Source: Mycolicibacterium sp. MU0050
GTDB taxonomy: Bacteria; Actinomycetota; Actinomycetes; Mycobacteriales; Mycobacteriaceae
Direction: 5' to 3'
Assembly (NCBI RefSeq): GCF_963378085.1
Contig: NZ_OY726395.1
Coordinates: 1 to 64,000, forward strand
Length of the DNA: 64,000 bases
A program made the position numbers and the translations under genes. Of the stretch, positions 1-13,775 are shown piece by piece; position 1 is the first letter of the stretch; each line of letters starts with the position of its first letter. The notes below the pieces were generated by a model. That model was not told the origin of the DNA. It did no database searches and saw only the letters and a list, made by a program, of their open reading frames with translations.

Positions 1-20
1 CGAAACAGGGGGATCCGTCG

Positions 21-1547
21 TTGACCGATGATCCCAGTGCTGATTTCGCGACGCTGTGGGCCGACGTCGTCGCCGAACTCAACGGAGAATCCGACGCCGC
101 CCGCAACGGCTCCGCGCATCCCAATGCCGACGGCTTCAACCGTCCGCTGACTCCGCAGCAAAGAGCCTGGCTCAAGCTCGTCAAACCGCTGACCATCGTC
201 GAGGGGTTTGCTCTGCTGTCCGTGCCGAGCAGCTTCGTCCAGAACGAGATCGAGCGACACCTGCGCATCCAGATCACCGACGCGTTGAGTCGCCGGCTGG
301 GCCAGCGGGTGGAATTGGGCGTGCGGATCGCCCCGGCCGGTCCCGAGGAGGACGACGACTCGCCGGACCCGGTCGACCCGGTCTCCCCCGCCGCGACGGA
401 AACCGAGGACACCGACGAGGTGGACGAGGACAGCGAGGCGCTGGCCAGTGCCCACGAGAGTTGGCCCACGTATTTCACCGACCGGCGCCAGGCCGCCGAC
501 CCGTCGACCACCCAGGGCGCCAGCCTCAACCGGCGCTACACCTTCGAGACTTTCGTCATCGGCTCCTCGAACCGCTTCGCCCACGCCGCGGCGCTGGCCA
601 TCGCCGAGGCGCCGGCGCGTGCCTACAACCCGTTGTTCATCTGGGGCGAATCCGGTTTGGGGAAAACACATCTCCTCCACGCCGCCGGCAATTACGCACA
701 ACGGCTCTTCCCGGGGATGCGGGTCAAGTACGTCTCCACCGAAGAGTTCACCAACGACTTCATCAACTCGCTGCGCGACGACCGCAAGGTCGCCTTCAAA
801 CGCAGTTATCGCGACACCGACGTGCTGCTCGTCGACGACATCCAGTTCATCGAGGGCAAGGAAGGTATCCAGGAAGAGTTCTTCCACACCTTCAACACGC
901 TGCACAACGCCAACAAGCAGATCGTCATCTCGTCGGATCGCCCGCCCAAACAGCTCGCCACCCTCGAGGATCGGCTCCGGACCCGGTTCGAGTGGGGTCT
1001 GATCACCGACGTCCAGCCCCCCGAGCTGGAGACCCGCATCGCGATCTTGCGCAAGAAGGCGCAGATGGAGCGCCTCGATGTGCCCAACGACGTGCTGGAA
1101 CTGATCGCCAGCAGCATCGAACGCAACATCCGCGAACTCGAGGGTGCGTTGATCCGCGTCACCGCGTTCGCCTCCCTCAACCAGACGCCCATCGACAAGG
1201 CCCTGGCCGAGATCGTGCTGCGCGATCTCATCGCCGATGCCAGCACCATGCAGATCAGCGCGGCGACCATCATGGCCGCGACCGCGGAATACTTCGACAC
1301 CACGGTCGAAGAACTGCGCGGACCAGGCAAAACGCGGGCGTTGGCGCAATCCCGCCAGATCGCGATGTACCTGTGCCGCGAGCTCACCGACCTGTCTCTG
1401 CCCAAGATCGGCCAAGCTTTCGGACGCGATCACACCACCGTGATGTACGCGCAAAAGAAGATCCTCAATGAAATGGCGCATCGCCGCGAGGTCTTCGACC
1501 ACGTCAAGGAACTCACCACCCGCATCCGGCAGCGCTCCAAGCGCTGA
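21..1547 (+). CDS. dnaA: Chromosomal replication initiator protein DnaA
   Basis: AAA+ ATPase that binds DnaA boxes in oriC, melts the origin and loads the helicase. The 508-residue product has an N-terminal domain I (to about residue 95), an acidic low-complexity linker (about 105-150), an AAA+ core with Walker A GESGLGKT at 209-216 and Walker B LLVDDIQF near 270, and a C-terminal helix-turn-helix with the DnaA signature DHTTVMYA near 470. The start is TTG at 21, preceded by AGGGGG; the N-terminal MTDDPSADF resembles mycobacterial DnaA. It is followed directly by oriC and dnaN, the canonical actinobacterial order. Its promoter lies outside the window. Confidence 0.98.
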   Translation: MTDDPSADFATLWADVVAELNGESDAARNGSAHPNADGFNRPLTPQQRAWLKLVKPLTIVEGFALLSVPSSFVQNEIERHLRIQITDALSRRLGQRVELGVRIAPAGPEEDDDSPDPVDPVSPAATETEDTDEVDEDSEALASAHESWPTYFTDRRQAADPSTTQGASLNRRYTFETFVIGSSNRFAHAAALAIAEAPARAYNPLFIWGESGLGKTHLLHAAGNYAQRLFPGMRVKYVSTEEFTNDFINSLRDDRKVAFKRSYRDTDVLLVDDIQFIEGKEGIQEEFFHTFNTLHNANKQIVISSDRPPKQLATLEDRLRTRFEWGLITDVQPPELETRIAILRKKAQMERLDVPNDVLELIASSIERNIRELEGALIRVTAFASLNQTPIDKALAEIVLRDLIADASTMQISAATIMAATAEYFDTTVEELRGPGKTRALAQSRQIAMYLCRELTDLSLPKIGQAFGRDHTTVMYAQKKILNEMAHRREVFDHVKELTTRIRQRSKR

Positions 1548-1770
1548 CTCACCGCACTTCCCGCTTGGCCGCCCGTCAGCACGCCGCCGGCTGATCGACG
1601 TTGCGGGCCTCCAGTGCGCCCCCAGCCCCCTCCAACGGGCCCGCCGGTGTCATCCCCCGCCCCGAAACTGGCCATCAGGCCCCGCGGACGCCCCGTCGAC
1701 GACAAATCCGGCCCAAAAAACTTTGGTCCCGCTCGTCACAACAGTCCCAGCGCCGCGGTGTGTAGTTACC

Positions 1771-1779
1771 TGTGGACAA
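1771..1779 (-). promoter_or_regulatory. Perfect DnaA box
   Basis: TGTGGACAA, the reverse complement of TTGTCCACA, which is the mycobacterial DnaA-box consensus. It is the only exact match in the dnaA-dnaN spacer; weaker boxes flank it on the right. Confidence 0.85.
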
Positions 1780-1936
1780 CCTGCACAACAACTGCCGGTG
1801 GCTGCGAGGTGTCGTGCACAGCTGCGATGTTCTGCACAGCCCTCCCCAGCGGTCCTCAGTGTCATCCACCGGTACTCCACACGGCCGTACCGCTCTGGGC
1901 TGCAGCAACCCGTGTTCATCCCCAGCGTGCACAGGC

Positions 1937-1980
1937 CCTATTACTGTTACTCCGTTATATCTCTAATTTGTTCTTTAGAA
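1937..1980. other. AT-rich block, probable DNA unwinding element
   Basis: A 44-bp stretch rich in A and T inside otherwise GC-rich sequence (for example TTATATCTCTAATTTG). It sits on the dnaN side of the DnaA-box cluster, where the duplex unwinding element is expected. The assignment rests on composition and position only. Confidence 0.65.
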
Positions 1981-2210
1981 GCAGACCGTTGGGGACAGCG
2001 CGCTCACCGCCCGGCCCACACCGCGATGACCTCGGCTCACAGCGCAGATGTCAGCCGGATCGAATAGCTTTGAAGTTACGAGTGAAAGCTCTACGGTTGT
2101 TCTTCGACGCCGGTTAGGGTCGTCCTGCGGGGGCACGGTCAACGGACCTCTGGCGAAGGACCGCTCTGTCAGGGCTGTTTGTGATGACTGTGAAGTGACG
2201 AAGGGACGCT

Positions 2211-3413
2211 ATGGCGGTGCAAGGGCCGACGGTGACAGTTGGCACCGACTTGAAGTGCCGTCTGGTTCGGGATGATTTCGCCGACGCCGTGGCATGGGTG
2301 GCGCGAAATCTGCCGACCAGGCCCACCGTGCCGGTGTTGGCCGGGGTATTGATCACCGGAACCGACGAAGGTCTGACGATCTCGGGGTTCGACTACGAGA
2401 CATCCGCAGAAGTCCAGGTTGCGGCCGAAGTCGCTTCTCCGGGAAGCGTTTTGGTGTCCGGCCGATTGCTGTCGGACATCACCCGGGCGTTGCCGAACAA
2501 GCCGGTCGAGGTCAGCGTGGACGGCACCCGGGTGTCCCTGACCTGCGGAAGCGCCCGATTCTCGCTGCCGACGATGGCCGTCGAGGACTATCCGACGCTC
2601 CCGCTGCTGCCCGAGGACACCGGTGTGGTCCCGGCCGATCTGTTCGCCGAGGCCATCGGCCAGGTCGCCGTTGCTGCCGGCCGTGATGACACGCTGCCGA
2701 TGCTGACCGGCATCCGGGTGGAGATTTCCGGTGAGACGGTTGTGCTGGCCGCGACCGACCGGTTCCGTCTCGCCGTTCGCGAGCTGACCTGGGCCACGTC
2801 GACCGCCGATACCGAGGCCGCGGTCCTGGTTCCGGCGAAGACGCTGGCCGAGGCCGCCAAGACCGGCGGCGCGGCCACCGAAGTTCATCTGTCCCTGGGC
2901 GCCGGCCCGAATGTCGGCAAGGAGGGACTGCTCGGCATCCGCAGCGGCGGCAAGCGCAGCACCACCCGGTTGTTGGACGCGGAGTTCCCGAAGTTCCGCC
3001 AACTGCTGCCGGCCGAGCACACCGCCGTGGCCTCCATGGGAGTCGCCGAATTGACCGAGGCGATCAAGCGCGTGGCGCTGGTCGCCGACCGCGGGGCGCA
3101 GGTCCGGATGGAATTCAGCGACGGTTCGGTGCGGCTGTCGGCGGGTGCCGACGATGTCGGCCGCGCCGAGGAGGACTTGCCGGTCGAATTTGCCGGCGAG
3201 CCGTTGACCATTGCTTTCAACCCGACGTACCTGACCGATGGGTTGGGATCGTTGCATTCGGAGCGGGTCGCGTTCGGCTTCACCACGCCGAGCAAGCCGG
3301 CGGTACTGCGGCCCGGTGGCGAGGAAGGTTCGCTGCCCGAGGGCGCCGGGCCGTTCCCGGCTGCCGAGACCGATTACGTGTATCTGTTGATGCCGGTGCG
3401 ACTTCCCGGTTAG
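2211..3413 (+). CDS. dnaN: DNA polymerase III beta subunit (sliding clamp)
   Basis: Ring-shaped processivity clamp that tethers DNA polymerase and other replication and repair proteins to DNA. The 400-residue length fits the three-fold repeated clamp domain. Recognisable segments include [14 protein letters not shown] in the middle domain and the conserved C-terminal YLLMPVRL, which forms part of the protein-binding pocket. ATG at 2211 follows GAAGGGA. It lies downstream of oriC and upstream of gnd and recF, the usual mycobacterial arrangement. Confidence 0.98.
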   Translation: MAVQGPTVTVGTDLKCRLVRDDFADAVAWVARNLPTRPTVPVLAGVLITGTDEGLTISGFDYETSAEVQVAAEVASPGSVLVSGRLLSDITRALPNKPVEVSVDGTRVSLTCGSARFSLPTMAVEDYPTLPLLPEDTGVVPADLFAEAIGQVAVAAGRDDTLPMLTGIRVEISGETVVLAATDRFRLAVRELTWATSTADTEAAVLVPAKTLAEAAKTGGAATEVHLSLGAGPNVGKEGLLGIRSGGKRSTTRLLDAEFPKFRQLLPAEHTAVASMGVAELTEAIKRVALVADRGAQVRMEFSDGSVRLSAGADDVGRAEEDLPVEFAGEPLTIAFNPTYLTDGLGSLHSERVAFGFTTPSKPAVLRPGGEEGSLPEGAGPFPAAETDYVYLLMPVRLPG

Positions 3414-3444
3414 TCCGGGTCGGACCGGCTGGAAAGGGTTTTCG

Positions 3445-4338
3445 ATGCAGCTGGGGTTGGTTGGACTCGGGAAGATGGGGTTCAACATGCGCGCGCGGTT
3501 GCGTAGCGGCGGTCACGACGTGATCGGTTACGACCCTCGGCCCGAGGTCACCGACGTCGCGACGCTGGCCGCGCTGGCCGAGGCGCTCGCGGAGCCCCGC
3601 GTGGTCTGGGTGATGGTTCCCTCGGGACCGATCACCAGCGAGACCATCGCTGAACTCGCCGACGTCCTCAGTGCCGGCGATCTGGTGGTCGACGGTGGAA
3701 ACTCCCGGTACACCGAGGACGGCAAGCACGCAAAACTCCTGGCCGACAAGGGAATCGGGTTTGTCGACGCCGGCGTTTCCGGTGGTGTCTGGGGCCTGGA
3801 CGAGGGCTACGGCCTGATGGTCGGCGGCACCGACGCGGATGTGGAACGCCTCATGCCGATTTTCGACACGTTGCGGCCGGAGGGTCCGCGGGAGGACGGG
3901 TTCGTCCACGCCGGGCCCATTGGCGCCGGTCATTACGCGAAAATGGTGCACAACGGCATCGAGTACGGCCTGATGACCGCGTACGCCGAGGGGTACGAGC
4001 TGCTAGCCGCCGAGGACCTCATCCAGGATCCGCAGGCCGTGATTCAGGCCTGGACCAACGGCACCGTGGTGCGGTCTTGGCTGCAACAACTGCTGGCGAA
4101 GGCCCTGGCCGAAGATCCCGGTTTGGCCGGAATCTCCGGCTATACCGAGGATTCCGGTGAGGGGCGCTGGACGGTGGAGGAAGCCATCAACCACCGGGTT
4201 CCGGTCCCGGTGATCGCCGCTTCGCTGTTCGCGCGGTTCGGGTCGCGCCAGGAGGAGTCGCCCACCATGAAGGCCGTCGCCGCGCTGCGCAATCAGTTCG
4301 GCGGCCATGCCGTCAAACGGATCGGCCTGTCCGGTTAG
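3445..4338 (+). CDS. gnd: 6-phosphogluconate dehydrogenase, decarboxylating (short Gnd type)
   Basis: Oxidises 6-phosphogluconate to ribulose 5-phosphate plus CO2 in the pentose phosphate pathway. The N-terminus is a Rossmann fold (LGLVGLGKMGFNM), followed by the substrate loop VDGGNSRY, the glycine-rich GVSGGVWGLDEGYG, and the catalytic KMVHNGIEYG segment. At 297 residues it is the short form (about 300 aa), not the 470-residue enzyme. Start ATG 3445 has GGAAAGGG upstream. It sits between dnaN and recF, probably in the same transcript; recF begins 9 nt after its stop. Confidence 0.95.
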   Translation: MQLGLVGLGKMGFNMRARLRSGGHDVIGYDPRPEVTDVATLAALAEALAEPRVVWVMVPSGPITSETIAELADVLSAGDLVVDGGNSRYTEDGKHAKLLADKGIGFVDAGVSGGVWGLDEGYGLMVGGTDADVERLMPIFDTLRPEGPREDGFVHAGPIGAGHYAKMVHNGIEYGLMTAYAEGYELLAAEDLIQDPQAVIQAWTNGTVVRSWLQQLLAKALAEDPGLAGISGYTEDSGEGRWTVEEAINHRVPVPVIAASLFARFGSRQEESPTMKAVAALRNQFGGHAVKRIGLSG

Positions 4339-4347
4339 GTCTCGGTC

Positions 4348-5505
4348 GTGTACGTTCGTCACCTCGCTCTCCGTGATTTCCGGTCCTGGGAATCCGTCGA
4401 TCTCGAACTGACTCCCGGACGCACGGTGTTCGTCGCACCCAACGGGTATGGAAAGACGAATCTTGTTGAGGCCCTATGGTATACCGCCACATTGGGGTCT
4501 CATCGAGTGGCCACCGACGCGCCGCTGATCCGGGCCGGCGCGCCGCGCGCGGTGGTGTCGACGATCGTGGTCAACGAGGGTCGGGAGATGGCCGTCGACC
4601 TCGAGATCGCGGCTGGCCGGGCCAACAAGGCACGGGTCAATCGGTCCCCGGTGCGCAGCACCCGGGAGGTGCTCGGCGTGGTGAAGGCGGTGTTGTTCGC
4701 GCCCGAGGACCTGTCGTTGGTGCGCGGCGACCCGGGTGATCGGCGCCGTTACCTCGATGATCTTGCGGTGCTGCGACGTCCCCGAATCGCCGGTGTCCGT
4801 GCGGATTACGAGAAGGTTGTCCGCCAGCGCACCGCACTGTTGAAGTCGGCGGCCGGCGCCCGGTATGGCTCGCGCGACGCCGGGGTGGAGGAAACCCTCG
4901 AGGTGTGGGACGGTCACCTTGCCGACTACGGCGCGGAGTTGATGGCCGCCCGGCTGGAGTTGGTCAGCGAGTTGGCGCCCGAGGTGGAGAAGTCCTACCA
5001 ACTGCTTGCGCCGTCGTCGCGCTCGGCGGCGATCGCCTATCGCAGCGCCACGGACTACCCGCCGGAGGTGATCGGCGGCGCCGATGCGGTGGCCGCGCTG
5101 CGGGAGGCGCTGCTCGCCGGATTGGCGCAACGCCGCCGCGCCGAACTGGATCGCGGCGTGTGCCTGGTGGGGCCGCACCGCGACGATCTGGACTTGATGC
5201 TGGGCGACCAGCCCGCGAAAGGCTTTGCCAGCCACGGCGAATCGTGGTCGATGGCGTTGGCGCTGCGACTCGGTTCCTACGAGTTGCTGCGGGCCGAAGG
5301 TGCCGAGCCGGTGCTGCTGCTCGACGACGTGTTCGCCGAACTCGACGTATCGCGGCGCCGCGCGCTCGCCGGCGTGGCCGCCAATGCCGAGCAGGTCCTG
5401 GTGACGGCCGCTGTGTCCGAAGACATTCCGGACGACTGGGACGCCCAGCGGATTGTGGTGGACATGAAAGACAGTGAACACGGCCGAGTTTCGGAGTTGG
5501 CATGA
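4348..5505 (+). CDS. recF: DNA replication and repair protein RecF
   Basis: SMC-like ATPase that helps load RecA at gaps and stalled forks. The 385-residue protein starts [14 protein letters not shown] (GTG at 4348), with Walker A PNGYGKTN near residue 31-38 and a C-terminal [11 protein letters not shown]alker B/D-loop typical of RecF. Its last four bases overlap the next gene (ATGA), indicating translational coupling with dciA. The position downstream of dnaN is canonical. Confidence 0.97.
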   Translation: MYVRHLALRDFRSWESVDLELTPGRTVFVAPNGYGKTNLVEALWYTATLGSHRVATDAPLIRAGAPRAVVSTIVVNEGREMAVDLEIAAGRANKARVNRSPVRSTREVLGVVKAVLFAPEDLSLVRGDPGDRRRYLDDLAVLRRPRIAGVRADYEKVVRQRTALLKSAAGARYGSRDAGVEETLEVWDGHLADYGAELMAARLELVSELAPEVEKSYQLLAPSSRSAAIAYRSATDYPPEVIGGADAVAALREALLAGLAQRRRAELDRGVCLVGPHRDDLDLMLGDQPAKGFASHGESWSMALALRLGSYELLRAEGAEPVLLLDDVFAELDVSRRRALAGVAANAEQVLVTAAVSEDIPDDWDAQRIVVDMKDSEHGRVSELA

Positions 5506-6074
5506 GCGAGTCCGAAGAACCGCAGCCGAGCGAGCGGTCGGGCCCGCCCGCGCACCTGGCCCACCTCAAGGGCATGGATCTGGTGCGGCGCACCCTCGAA
5601 GAGGCCCGCGGCGCGGCCCGGGAACAGGGTAAGGATGTCGGGCGCGGCGGCCACTCCCCCCTCCGCCGGCGCCCCCGGCCCGGCCGTCGTCGCAGTTGGT
5701 CCGGTCCCGGTCCGGACAGCCGCGACCCGCAGCTGCTGGGTTCGGCGACCAGCGATCTGGCCAAGAAACGCGGTTGGAACAACAAGGTGTCCGAAGGAGT
5801 GGTGATCGGGCAGTGGGCGATGGTGGTCGGCGAACAGATCGCCGAGCACACCGAGCCGACCACGCTGCGCGACGGAGTGCTCAGTGTGTCGGCGGACAGC
5901 ACCGCGTGGGCGACCCAGCTGCGGATGGTGCAGGCCCAGTTGTTGGCCAAGATCGCCGCCGCCGTCGGCGACGGGGTGGTGACCGCACTGAAGATCACCG
6001 GCCCGACCGCGCCGTCGTGGCGCAAGGGTCGCCGTCATATCCCGGGTCGCGGGCCCCGCGACACCTACGGCTGA
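5502..6074 (+). CDS. dciA: DciA/DUF721 family replicative helicase-associated protein
   Basis: Small basic protein (190 aa) of the DUF721/DciA family. DciA proteins are known partners of the replicative helicase DnaB in bacteria that lack DnaC. The N-terminal half is charged and likely disordered, with a basic stretch near 50-65. The C-terminal half carries the conserved KH-like domain ([21 protein letters not shown] and [17 protein letters not shown]). It overlaps recF by 4 nt and is followed by a spacer of about 210 bp holding the gyrB leader. Function is assigned from family and position. Confidence 0.9.
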   Translation: MSESEEPQPSERSGPPAHLAHLKGMDLVRRTLEEARGAAREQGKDVGRGGHSPLRRRPRPGRRRSWSGPGPDSRDPQLLGSATSDLAKKRGWNNKVSEGVVIGQWAMVVGEQIAEHTEPTTLRDGVLSVSADSTAWATQLRMVQAQLLAKIAAAVGDGVVTALKITGPTAPSWRKGRRHIPGRGPRDTYG

Positions 6075-6248
6075 CGAGCGCGCTCAGAGCGTGCAGGATC
6101 GAACGTGAGCCGTGGGTGGTCCCGATTTGGCTATGCCCACCGAGAAAATCTGTGTCCGGCGCAATCAGATGCCGGGAAACGCCCATAGAGGATCGGTGCT
6201 GACGGGTTGTACCGGTAGACTGGCGTGATGACCTGCCGCGGTGACTAG

Positions 6249-8315
<2,067 letters not shown>

Positions 8316-8363
8316 CCGGCACAACGGTTTACACCCAGCTTGCGAGGATAGATTGAGGAGCGC

Positions 8364-10883
<2,520 letters not shown>

Positions 10884-10905
10884 CGGTCAGAGGGACGGAG
10901 TAGGT

Positions 10906-11775
10906 GTGAGTTCACCGAACGAGCCGGGCCATTCGGGTCCCGGCGAGGGGACCGGCGCGGGCAACGGCGCCGCCGACCGCGCCGCGACTCGGGCCACTGC
11001 CCCGGTGCCGCGAGTCACCGAGTCCGGCGACGTGCCGCCGTGGCAGCGCGGTGCGGGCCGCTCGCAGCCGGCGCGACCGCCGGCCGACCAGCCGGCTCGC
11101 CCGCCGGCCCCGGCGGAGCAGCCGGGCCGGGAGAAGCCCGAGCAGCGCCCGGACAGCCGGGTCAGCCGCTACATCACGGGCACGGCCGCCCCTGGGGCCC
11201 TGCAGGGCGCCGGGAAGCCCGCGGCGGAGCCCGACCAGGGCCCGGCCCGCCCGGCCGAGCGCAACAAGGAGTACGCGAGCGAGCTGCCCGACCTGTCCGG
11301 CCCGCAGCCCCGTCCGGCCGCGGCCCGACGGGACACCGCGGATCGGGCGGAGTCCGGGCCCGGACGGTCGACGGCCACCGGCCGGATCCAGGTGGGCAGC
11401 CGCGCCAAGTCCGGCCCGGTGCGCGCCAGCATGCAGATCCGGCGCATCGATCCGTGGAGCACGCTGAAGGTGTCGCTGCTGCTGTCGGTGGCGCTGTTCT
11501 TCGTGTGGATGATCGCGGTGGCGTTCCTGTACCTGGTGCTGGGTGGCATGGGAGTGTGGACGAAGCTGAACAGCAACGTCGGCGACCTGCTCACCAGCAC
11601 CGGCGGCGCCGGCGGGGAGTTGGTGTCCAGCGGCACGATCTTCGGCGGCGCGCTGCTGATCGGCCTGGTCAACATCGTGCTGCTGACCGCGATGGCGACT
11701 ATCGGGGCCTTCATTTACAACCTGTCGACCGACATCGTCGGCGGCGTCGAGGTGACGCTGGCGGACCGGGATTAG
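10906..11775 (+). CDS. DUF3566 membrane protein (Rv0007-like)
   Basis: Protein of 289 aa with a long Pro/Ala/Arg-rich, probably disordered N-terminus (about 1-165) followed by a conserved DUF3566 domain starting [26 protein letters not shown]. Two transmembrane helices are visible, one within that region and one at [29 protein letters not shown] 10906 was chosen because it follows AGGGACGG and gives the N-terminus MSSPNEPG, like M. tuberculosis Rv0007; the frame stays open further upstream but overlaps gyrA. It lies 22 nt after gyrA and is probably in the gyrase transcript. Its molecular role is not established. Confidence 0.9.
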   Translation: MSSPNEPGHSGPGEGTGAGNGAADRAATRATAPVPRVTESGDVPPWQRGAGRSQPARPPADQPARPPAPAEQPGREKPEQRPDSRVSRYITGTAAPGALQGAGKPAAEPDQGPARPAERNKEYASELPDLSGPQPRPAAARRDTADRAESGPGRSTATGRIQVGSRAKSGPVRASMQIRRIDPWSTLKVSLLLSVALFFVWMIAVAFLYLVLGGMGVWTKLNSNVGDLLTSTGGAGGELVSSGTIFGGALLIGLVNIVLLTAMATIGAFIYNLSTDIVGGVEVTLADRD

Positions 11776-11838
11776 CCGCGCCGGAGCCCGCGTTTTGTTC
11801 GCAGGGCTCCCGGTGCGGTAATCTCGCTGCTCGGTAAC

Positions 11839-11912
11839 GGGCCTATAGCTCAGGCGGTTAGAGCGCTTCGCTGATAACGAAGAGGTCGGAGGTTCGAGTC
11901 CTCCTAGGCCCA
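11839..11912 (+). tRNA. ileT: tRNA-Ile (GAT anticodon)
   Basis: 74-nt cloverleaf. The acceptor stem GGGCCTA pairs with TAGGCCC, discriminator A. The anticodon stem CTTCG/CGAAG encloses GAT at 11873-11875, and the T arm carries GGTTCGAGTCC. CCA is not encoded. It stands directly after the gyrA-DUF3566 cluster and 134 nt before tRNA-Ala, as in M. tuberculosis. Confidence 0.97.
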
Positions 11913-11914
11913 CT

Positions 11915-12046
11915 ATGAGACTGCTACTGGTGGTTGTGATCGTCGCCGCGGCCGCCGTGGTGTTTCGGTCGCGCCGGCGTGGCGAGGTCTGGCATTCTGT
12001 ACCGGAATCAGCAGCCGATCAGACACCCGCGGTTGATCACCGCTGA
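11915..12046 (+). CDS. 43-residue single-pass membrane peptide between two tRNAs (DLW-39-like)
   Basis: A 43-aa reading frame that fills the gap between tRNA-Ile and tRNA-Ala. It starts MRLLLVVVIVAAAAVVF (one hydrophobic helix) followed by RSRRRGEVWHSVPE and a short polar tail. Actinobacteria often encode a tiny DLW-39 protein at this position, with an N-terminal helix and a (D/E)LW motif; EVWHSV may be the equivalent. There is no good ribosome-binding site: the ATG lies 3 nt after the tRNA. Assignment is by position and shape only. Confidence 0.5.
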   Translation: MRLLLVVVIVAAAAVVFRSRRRGEVWHSVPESAADQTPAVDHR

Positions 12047-12119
12047 GGGGCCTTAGCTCAGTTGGTAGAGCGCTGCCTTTGCAAGGCAGATGTCAGGAGT
12101 TCGAATCTCCTAGGCTCCA
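12047..12119 (+). tRNA. alaT: tRNA-Ala (TGC anticodon)
   Basis: 73-nt cloverleaf. The acceptor stem GGGGCCT pairs with AGGCTCC (one G-T), discriminator A. The anticodon stem CTGCC/GGCAG has the TGC anticodon at 12080-12082. Its 3' part from 12075 is duplicated at 15212-15259, marking it as the integration site of the element that follows. Confidence 0.97.
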
Positions 12120-12122
12120 CAA
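12075..12122 (+). repeat. Left attachment-site repeat, within tRNA-Ala
   Basis: 48 bp identical to 15212-15259 except at one base, the third anticodon nucleotide (C here, G in the right copy). It covers the anticodon loop through the discriminator and 3 nt beyond. A duplicated tRNA 3' segment bounding foreign genes is the classical product of tyrosine-recombinase integration. Confidence 0.88.
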
Positions 12123-12142
12123 GTAAAAGCAGTAGTTCAGAG

Positions 12143-12174
12143 GCGGTTTCGGTACTGACTACGGAGCCGCTTTT
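12143..12174 (+). terminator. Possible terminator after tRNA-Ala
   Basis: An imperfect stem, GCGGTTTCG (12143-12151) with CGGAGCCGC (12162-12170) and two mismatches, followed by TTTT. It would end the tRNA transcript. It overlaps the integrase remnant on the opposite strand, so it belongs to the inserted element rather than to the ancestral tRNA locus. Confidence 0.4.
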
Positions 12175-12311
12175 GTCGTTCCCGACCACATTCTGACCGT
12201 CGTCACGGAGCGAGTCAGCTTGATCTTCAACCCATCGAGATCCAGATCGTGCCACCGTGGTTCCACGGACTCCCCGAACCGCAACCCACAGGTCCCCAAG
12301 TCGATGGCGAT
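12159..12311 (-). pseudogene. Remnant of a phage-type tyrosine integrase
   Basis: Fifty codons open on the minus strand ending at TAG (12159-12161). The translation contains GTCGLRFGESVEPRWHDLDL followed by DGLKIKLTRSVTTV and SGTTKAAP. This matches the box-I region of phage integrases (TGLRxGEL.. LxWxDxDL followed by a beta-hairpin and a PKTxxS-like turn), including the first catalytic arginine. An in-frame TGA lies at 12312-12314 and the insertion sequence abuts it; the second half of the catalytic domain (HxxR, Tyr) is missing. Clearly non-functional. It sits beside the tRNA attachment site, as an integrase gene should. Confidence 0.7.
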
Positions 12312-12317
12312 TCACCA

Positions 12318-12350
12318 GGGATAGTGCCCCTTGGGGTGGTGGACTTCGGA
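12318..12350 (+). repeat. Left inverted repeat of the IS256-type element
   Basis: Begins GGGATAGTGCCCCTTGGGG and matches the reverse complement of 13744-13775 over about 30 bp with a few differences and two 1-nt gaps. Both ends share the GGG tip, CCCTTGG and TTCGGA. Confidence 0.85.
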
Positions 12351-12394
12351 TCGGCGTGGGTGCACGCGTGGTGATCAACGAGTCGTGGTGAATG

Positions 12395-13633
12395 TTAGGC
12401 GATTTGGCGTTGTTCGGCGATGGGTTCGGCGGCGGCGTGTTTGGCGGCGATGACTTTGCGCAGCTCAGCCATGGACACCTCGGACAGGTAGCGGCGGGTG
12501 ACCTGCCATTCGTCGTGGGCTTCGATGACCACGGCGGTGGCCAACCGTAGGAACGCGGCCGGGTTGGGGAAGATCTCGACGACATCGGCGCGGCGTTTGA
12601 TCTCCTTGTTGAGCCGCTCGATCGGGTTGTTCGACCAGATCTTCTGCCAGTGGGTACGCGGGAACGCGGTAAACGCCAGCACGTCGGCTTTGGCCTCATC
12701 CATCATCGCGGCCACTTTCGGGAAACTGGACGAGAGGGTGTCGGCGACCTGATCCCACTGCGCGGCGACCTCGGCGGGGTCGGTGTGGGCGAAGATCGTC
12801 TTGACCGCTGCGGTGACCGCCGGGGCGTGTTTGGCGGCCACCGCCCCGTGCAGGTTGCGCATGAAATGCACCCGGCAGCGCTGCCAGGACGAGCCGGTGA
12901 ACTGCTGGGCGACGGCGGCTTTCAACCCGGCGTGGGCATCGGAGATCACCAGGTGCACGCCGGTCAGGCCGCGGGCCTTGAGCGAGGCCAGGAACTCCCG
13001 CCAGAACTCGAAAGACTCGCTGTCACCGACGGCGGTGCCCAGCACCTCCCGGGTGCCATCGATGGAGACGCCGGTGGCCACCACCAGGGCCTGGGAGACC
13101 ACGTGGGCGCCGACGCGGACCTTGCAGAACGTCGCATCGCAGAACACGTAGGGAAATGAGGTGTGGGTCAGGCTGCGGGTTCGAAACGCCTCGATCTCGC
13201 GGTCGAGGCCGGCGCAGATGCGCGAGACCTCCGATTTGGAGACCCCGGATCCAACCCCGAGTGCGGCGACCAGGTCATCGACGTTGCGAGTCGACACACC
13301 ATGGACGTAGGCCTCCATGATCACCGCATGCAGGGCCTTGTCGATGCGACGCCGGCGTTCCAGCAGGGACGGGAAGAAGGAGCCGGCTCGCAGTTTGGGG
13401 ATCTTGACCTCGATATCGCCCGAGGTCGTCGACACCGTCTTGGGCCGATGCCCGTTGCGGTGCGTACTGCGTTCGCCGCTGCGTTGGTAGCGTCCGGCCC
13501 CGATGGTCTCGGTGGCCTCGGCCTCGATCAACGCCTGCAGCCCAGCGCGGATCAGCTCAGCGAACACCGCCCCGACATCAGCGGACTTGAGTGCATCGAG
13601 TTGGGCGAGCAAGGCAGAATGGTCCTGGGTCAT
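12395..13633 (-). CDS. IS256-family (mutator-type) transposase
   Basis: Full-length 412-aa DDE transposase that catalyses excision and insertion of the surrounding element. Visible motifs: N-terminal GAGRYQRSGERSTHRNGHRP, first Asp in FCDATFCKVRVG, second Asp in LVISDAHAGLKAA, the C/H segment WQRCRVHFMRNL, and the catalytic Glu in NNPIERLNKEIKRR. No frameshift is seen, so the element may be active. ATG at 13633 with AAAGGACG upstream. Confidence 0.95.
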   Translation of the reverse strand: MTQDHSALLAQLDALKSADVGAVFAELIRAGLQALIEAEATETIGAGRYQRSGERSTHRNGHRPKTVSTTSGDIEVKIPKLRAGSFFPSLLERRRRIDKALHAVIMEAYVHGVSTRNVDDLVAALGVGSGVSKSEVSRICAGLDREIEAFRTRSLTHTSFPYVFCDATFCKVRVGAHVVSQALVVATGVSIDGTREVLGTAVGDSESFEFWREFLASLKARGLTGVHLVISDAHAGLKAAVAQQFTGSSWQRCRVHFMRNLHGAVAAKHAPAVTAAVKTIFAHTDPAEVAAQWDQVADTLSSSFPKVAAMMDEAKADVLAFTAFPRTHWQKIWSNNPIERLNKEIKRRADVVEIFPNPAAFLRLATAVVIEAHDEWQVTRRYLSEVSMAELRKVIAAKHAAAEPIAEQRQIA

Positions 13634-13743
13634 CGCGTGGTGCGTCCTTTGCTTGAGTCACTTGGTAGGTAACTCATTGACCACTACGCGATGACCCGCC
13701 CGAAAGCCCTCAACGACACACCCCGGCCTGGGCCGTCCTCAGC

Positions 13744-13775
13744 TCCGAAACCCCACCACACCAAGGGACTTACCC
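13744..13775 (-). repeat. Right inverted repeat of the IS256-type element
   Basis: Reverse complement begins GGGTAAGTCCCTTGGTGTGG and pairs with the left end at 12318-12350. It is immediately followed by TCACCA, which also precedes the left end. Confidence 0.85.

Larger units (their letters stand above)
1548..2210. other. oriC: Chromosomal replication origin (oriC), dnaA-dnaN intergenic region
   Basis: 663 bp without a convincing gene. It contains one perfect DnaA box (TGTGGACAA at 1771-1779) and several looser matches to TTGTCCACA: 1812-1820 (TCGTGCACA), 1830-1838 (TTCTGCACA), 1862-1870 (TCATCCACC) and 1873-1881 (TACTCCACA). These lie about 60-165 bp upstream of a conspicuously AT-rich block at 1937-1980. 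In mycobacteria oriC is known to lie between dnaA and dnaN. The exact set of functional boxes is inference. Confidence 0.93.
12318..13775. mobile_element. IS256-family insertion sequence, complete
   Basis: About 1.46 kb bounded by imperfect inverted repeats (12318-12350 and 13744-13775) with one intact transposase on the minus strand. TCACCA stands directly outside both ends (12312-12317 and 13776-13781), a possible target duplication, although 8-9 bp is usual in this family. The element inserted next to the integrase remnant within the tRNA-bounded island. Confidence 0.88.

Noticed and set aside
12058..12699. Minus-strand frame over tRNA-Ala and the IS end reading VEPRRFELLTSA
   Set aside because: This peptide is the well-known antisense translation of tRNA genes and often misannotated; the rest overlaps the transposase in another frame.
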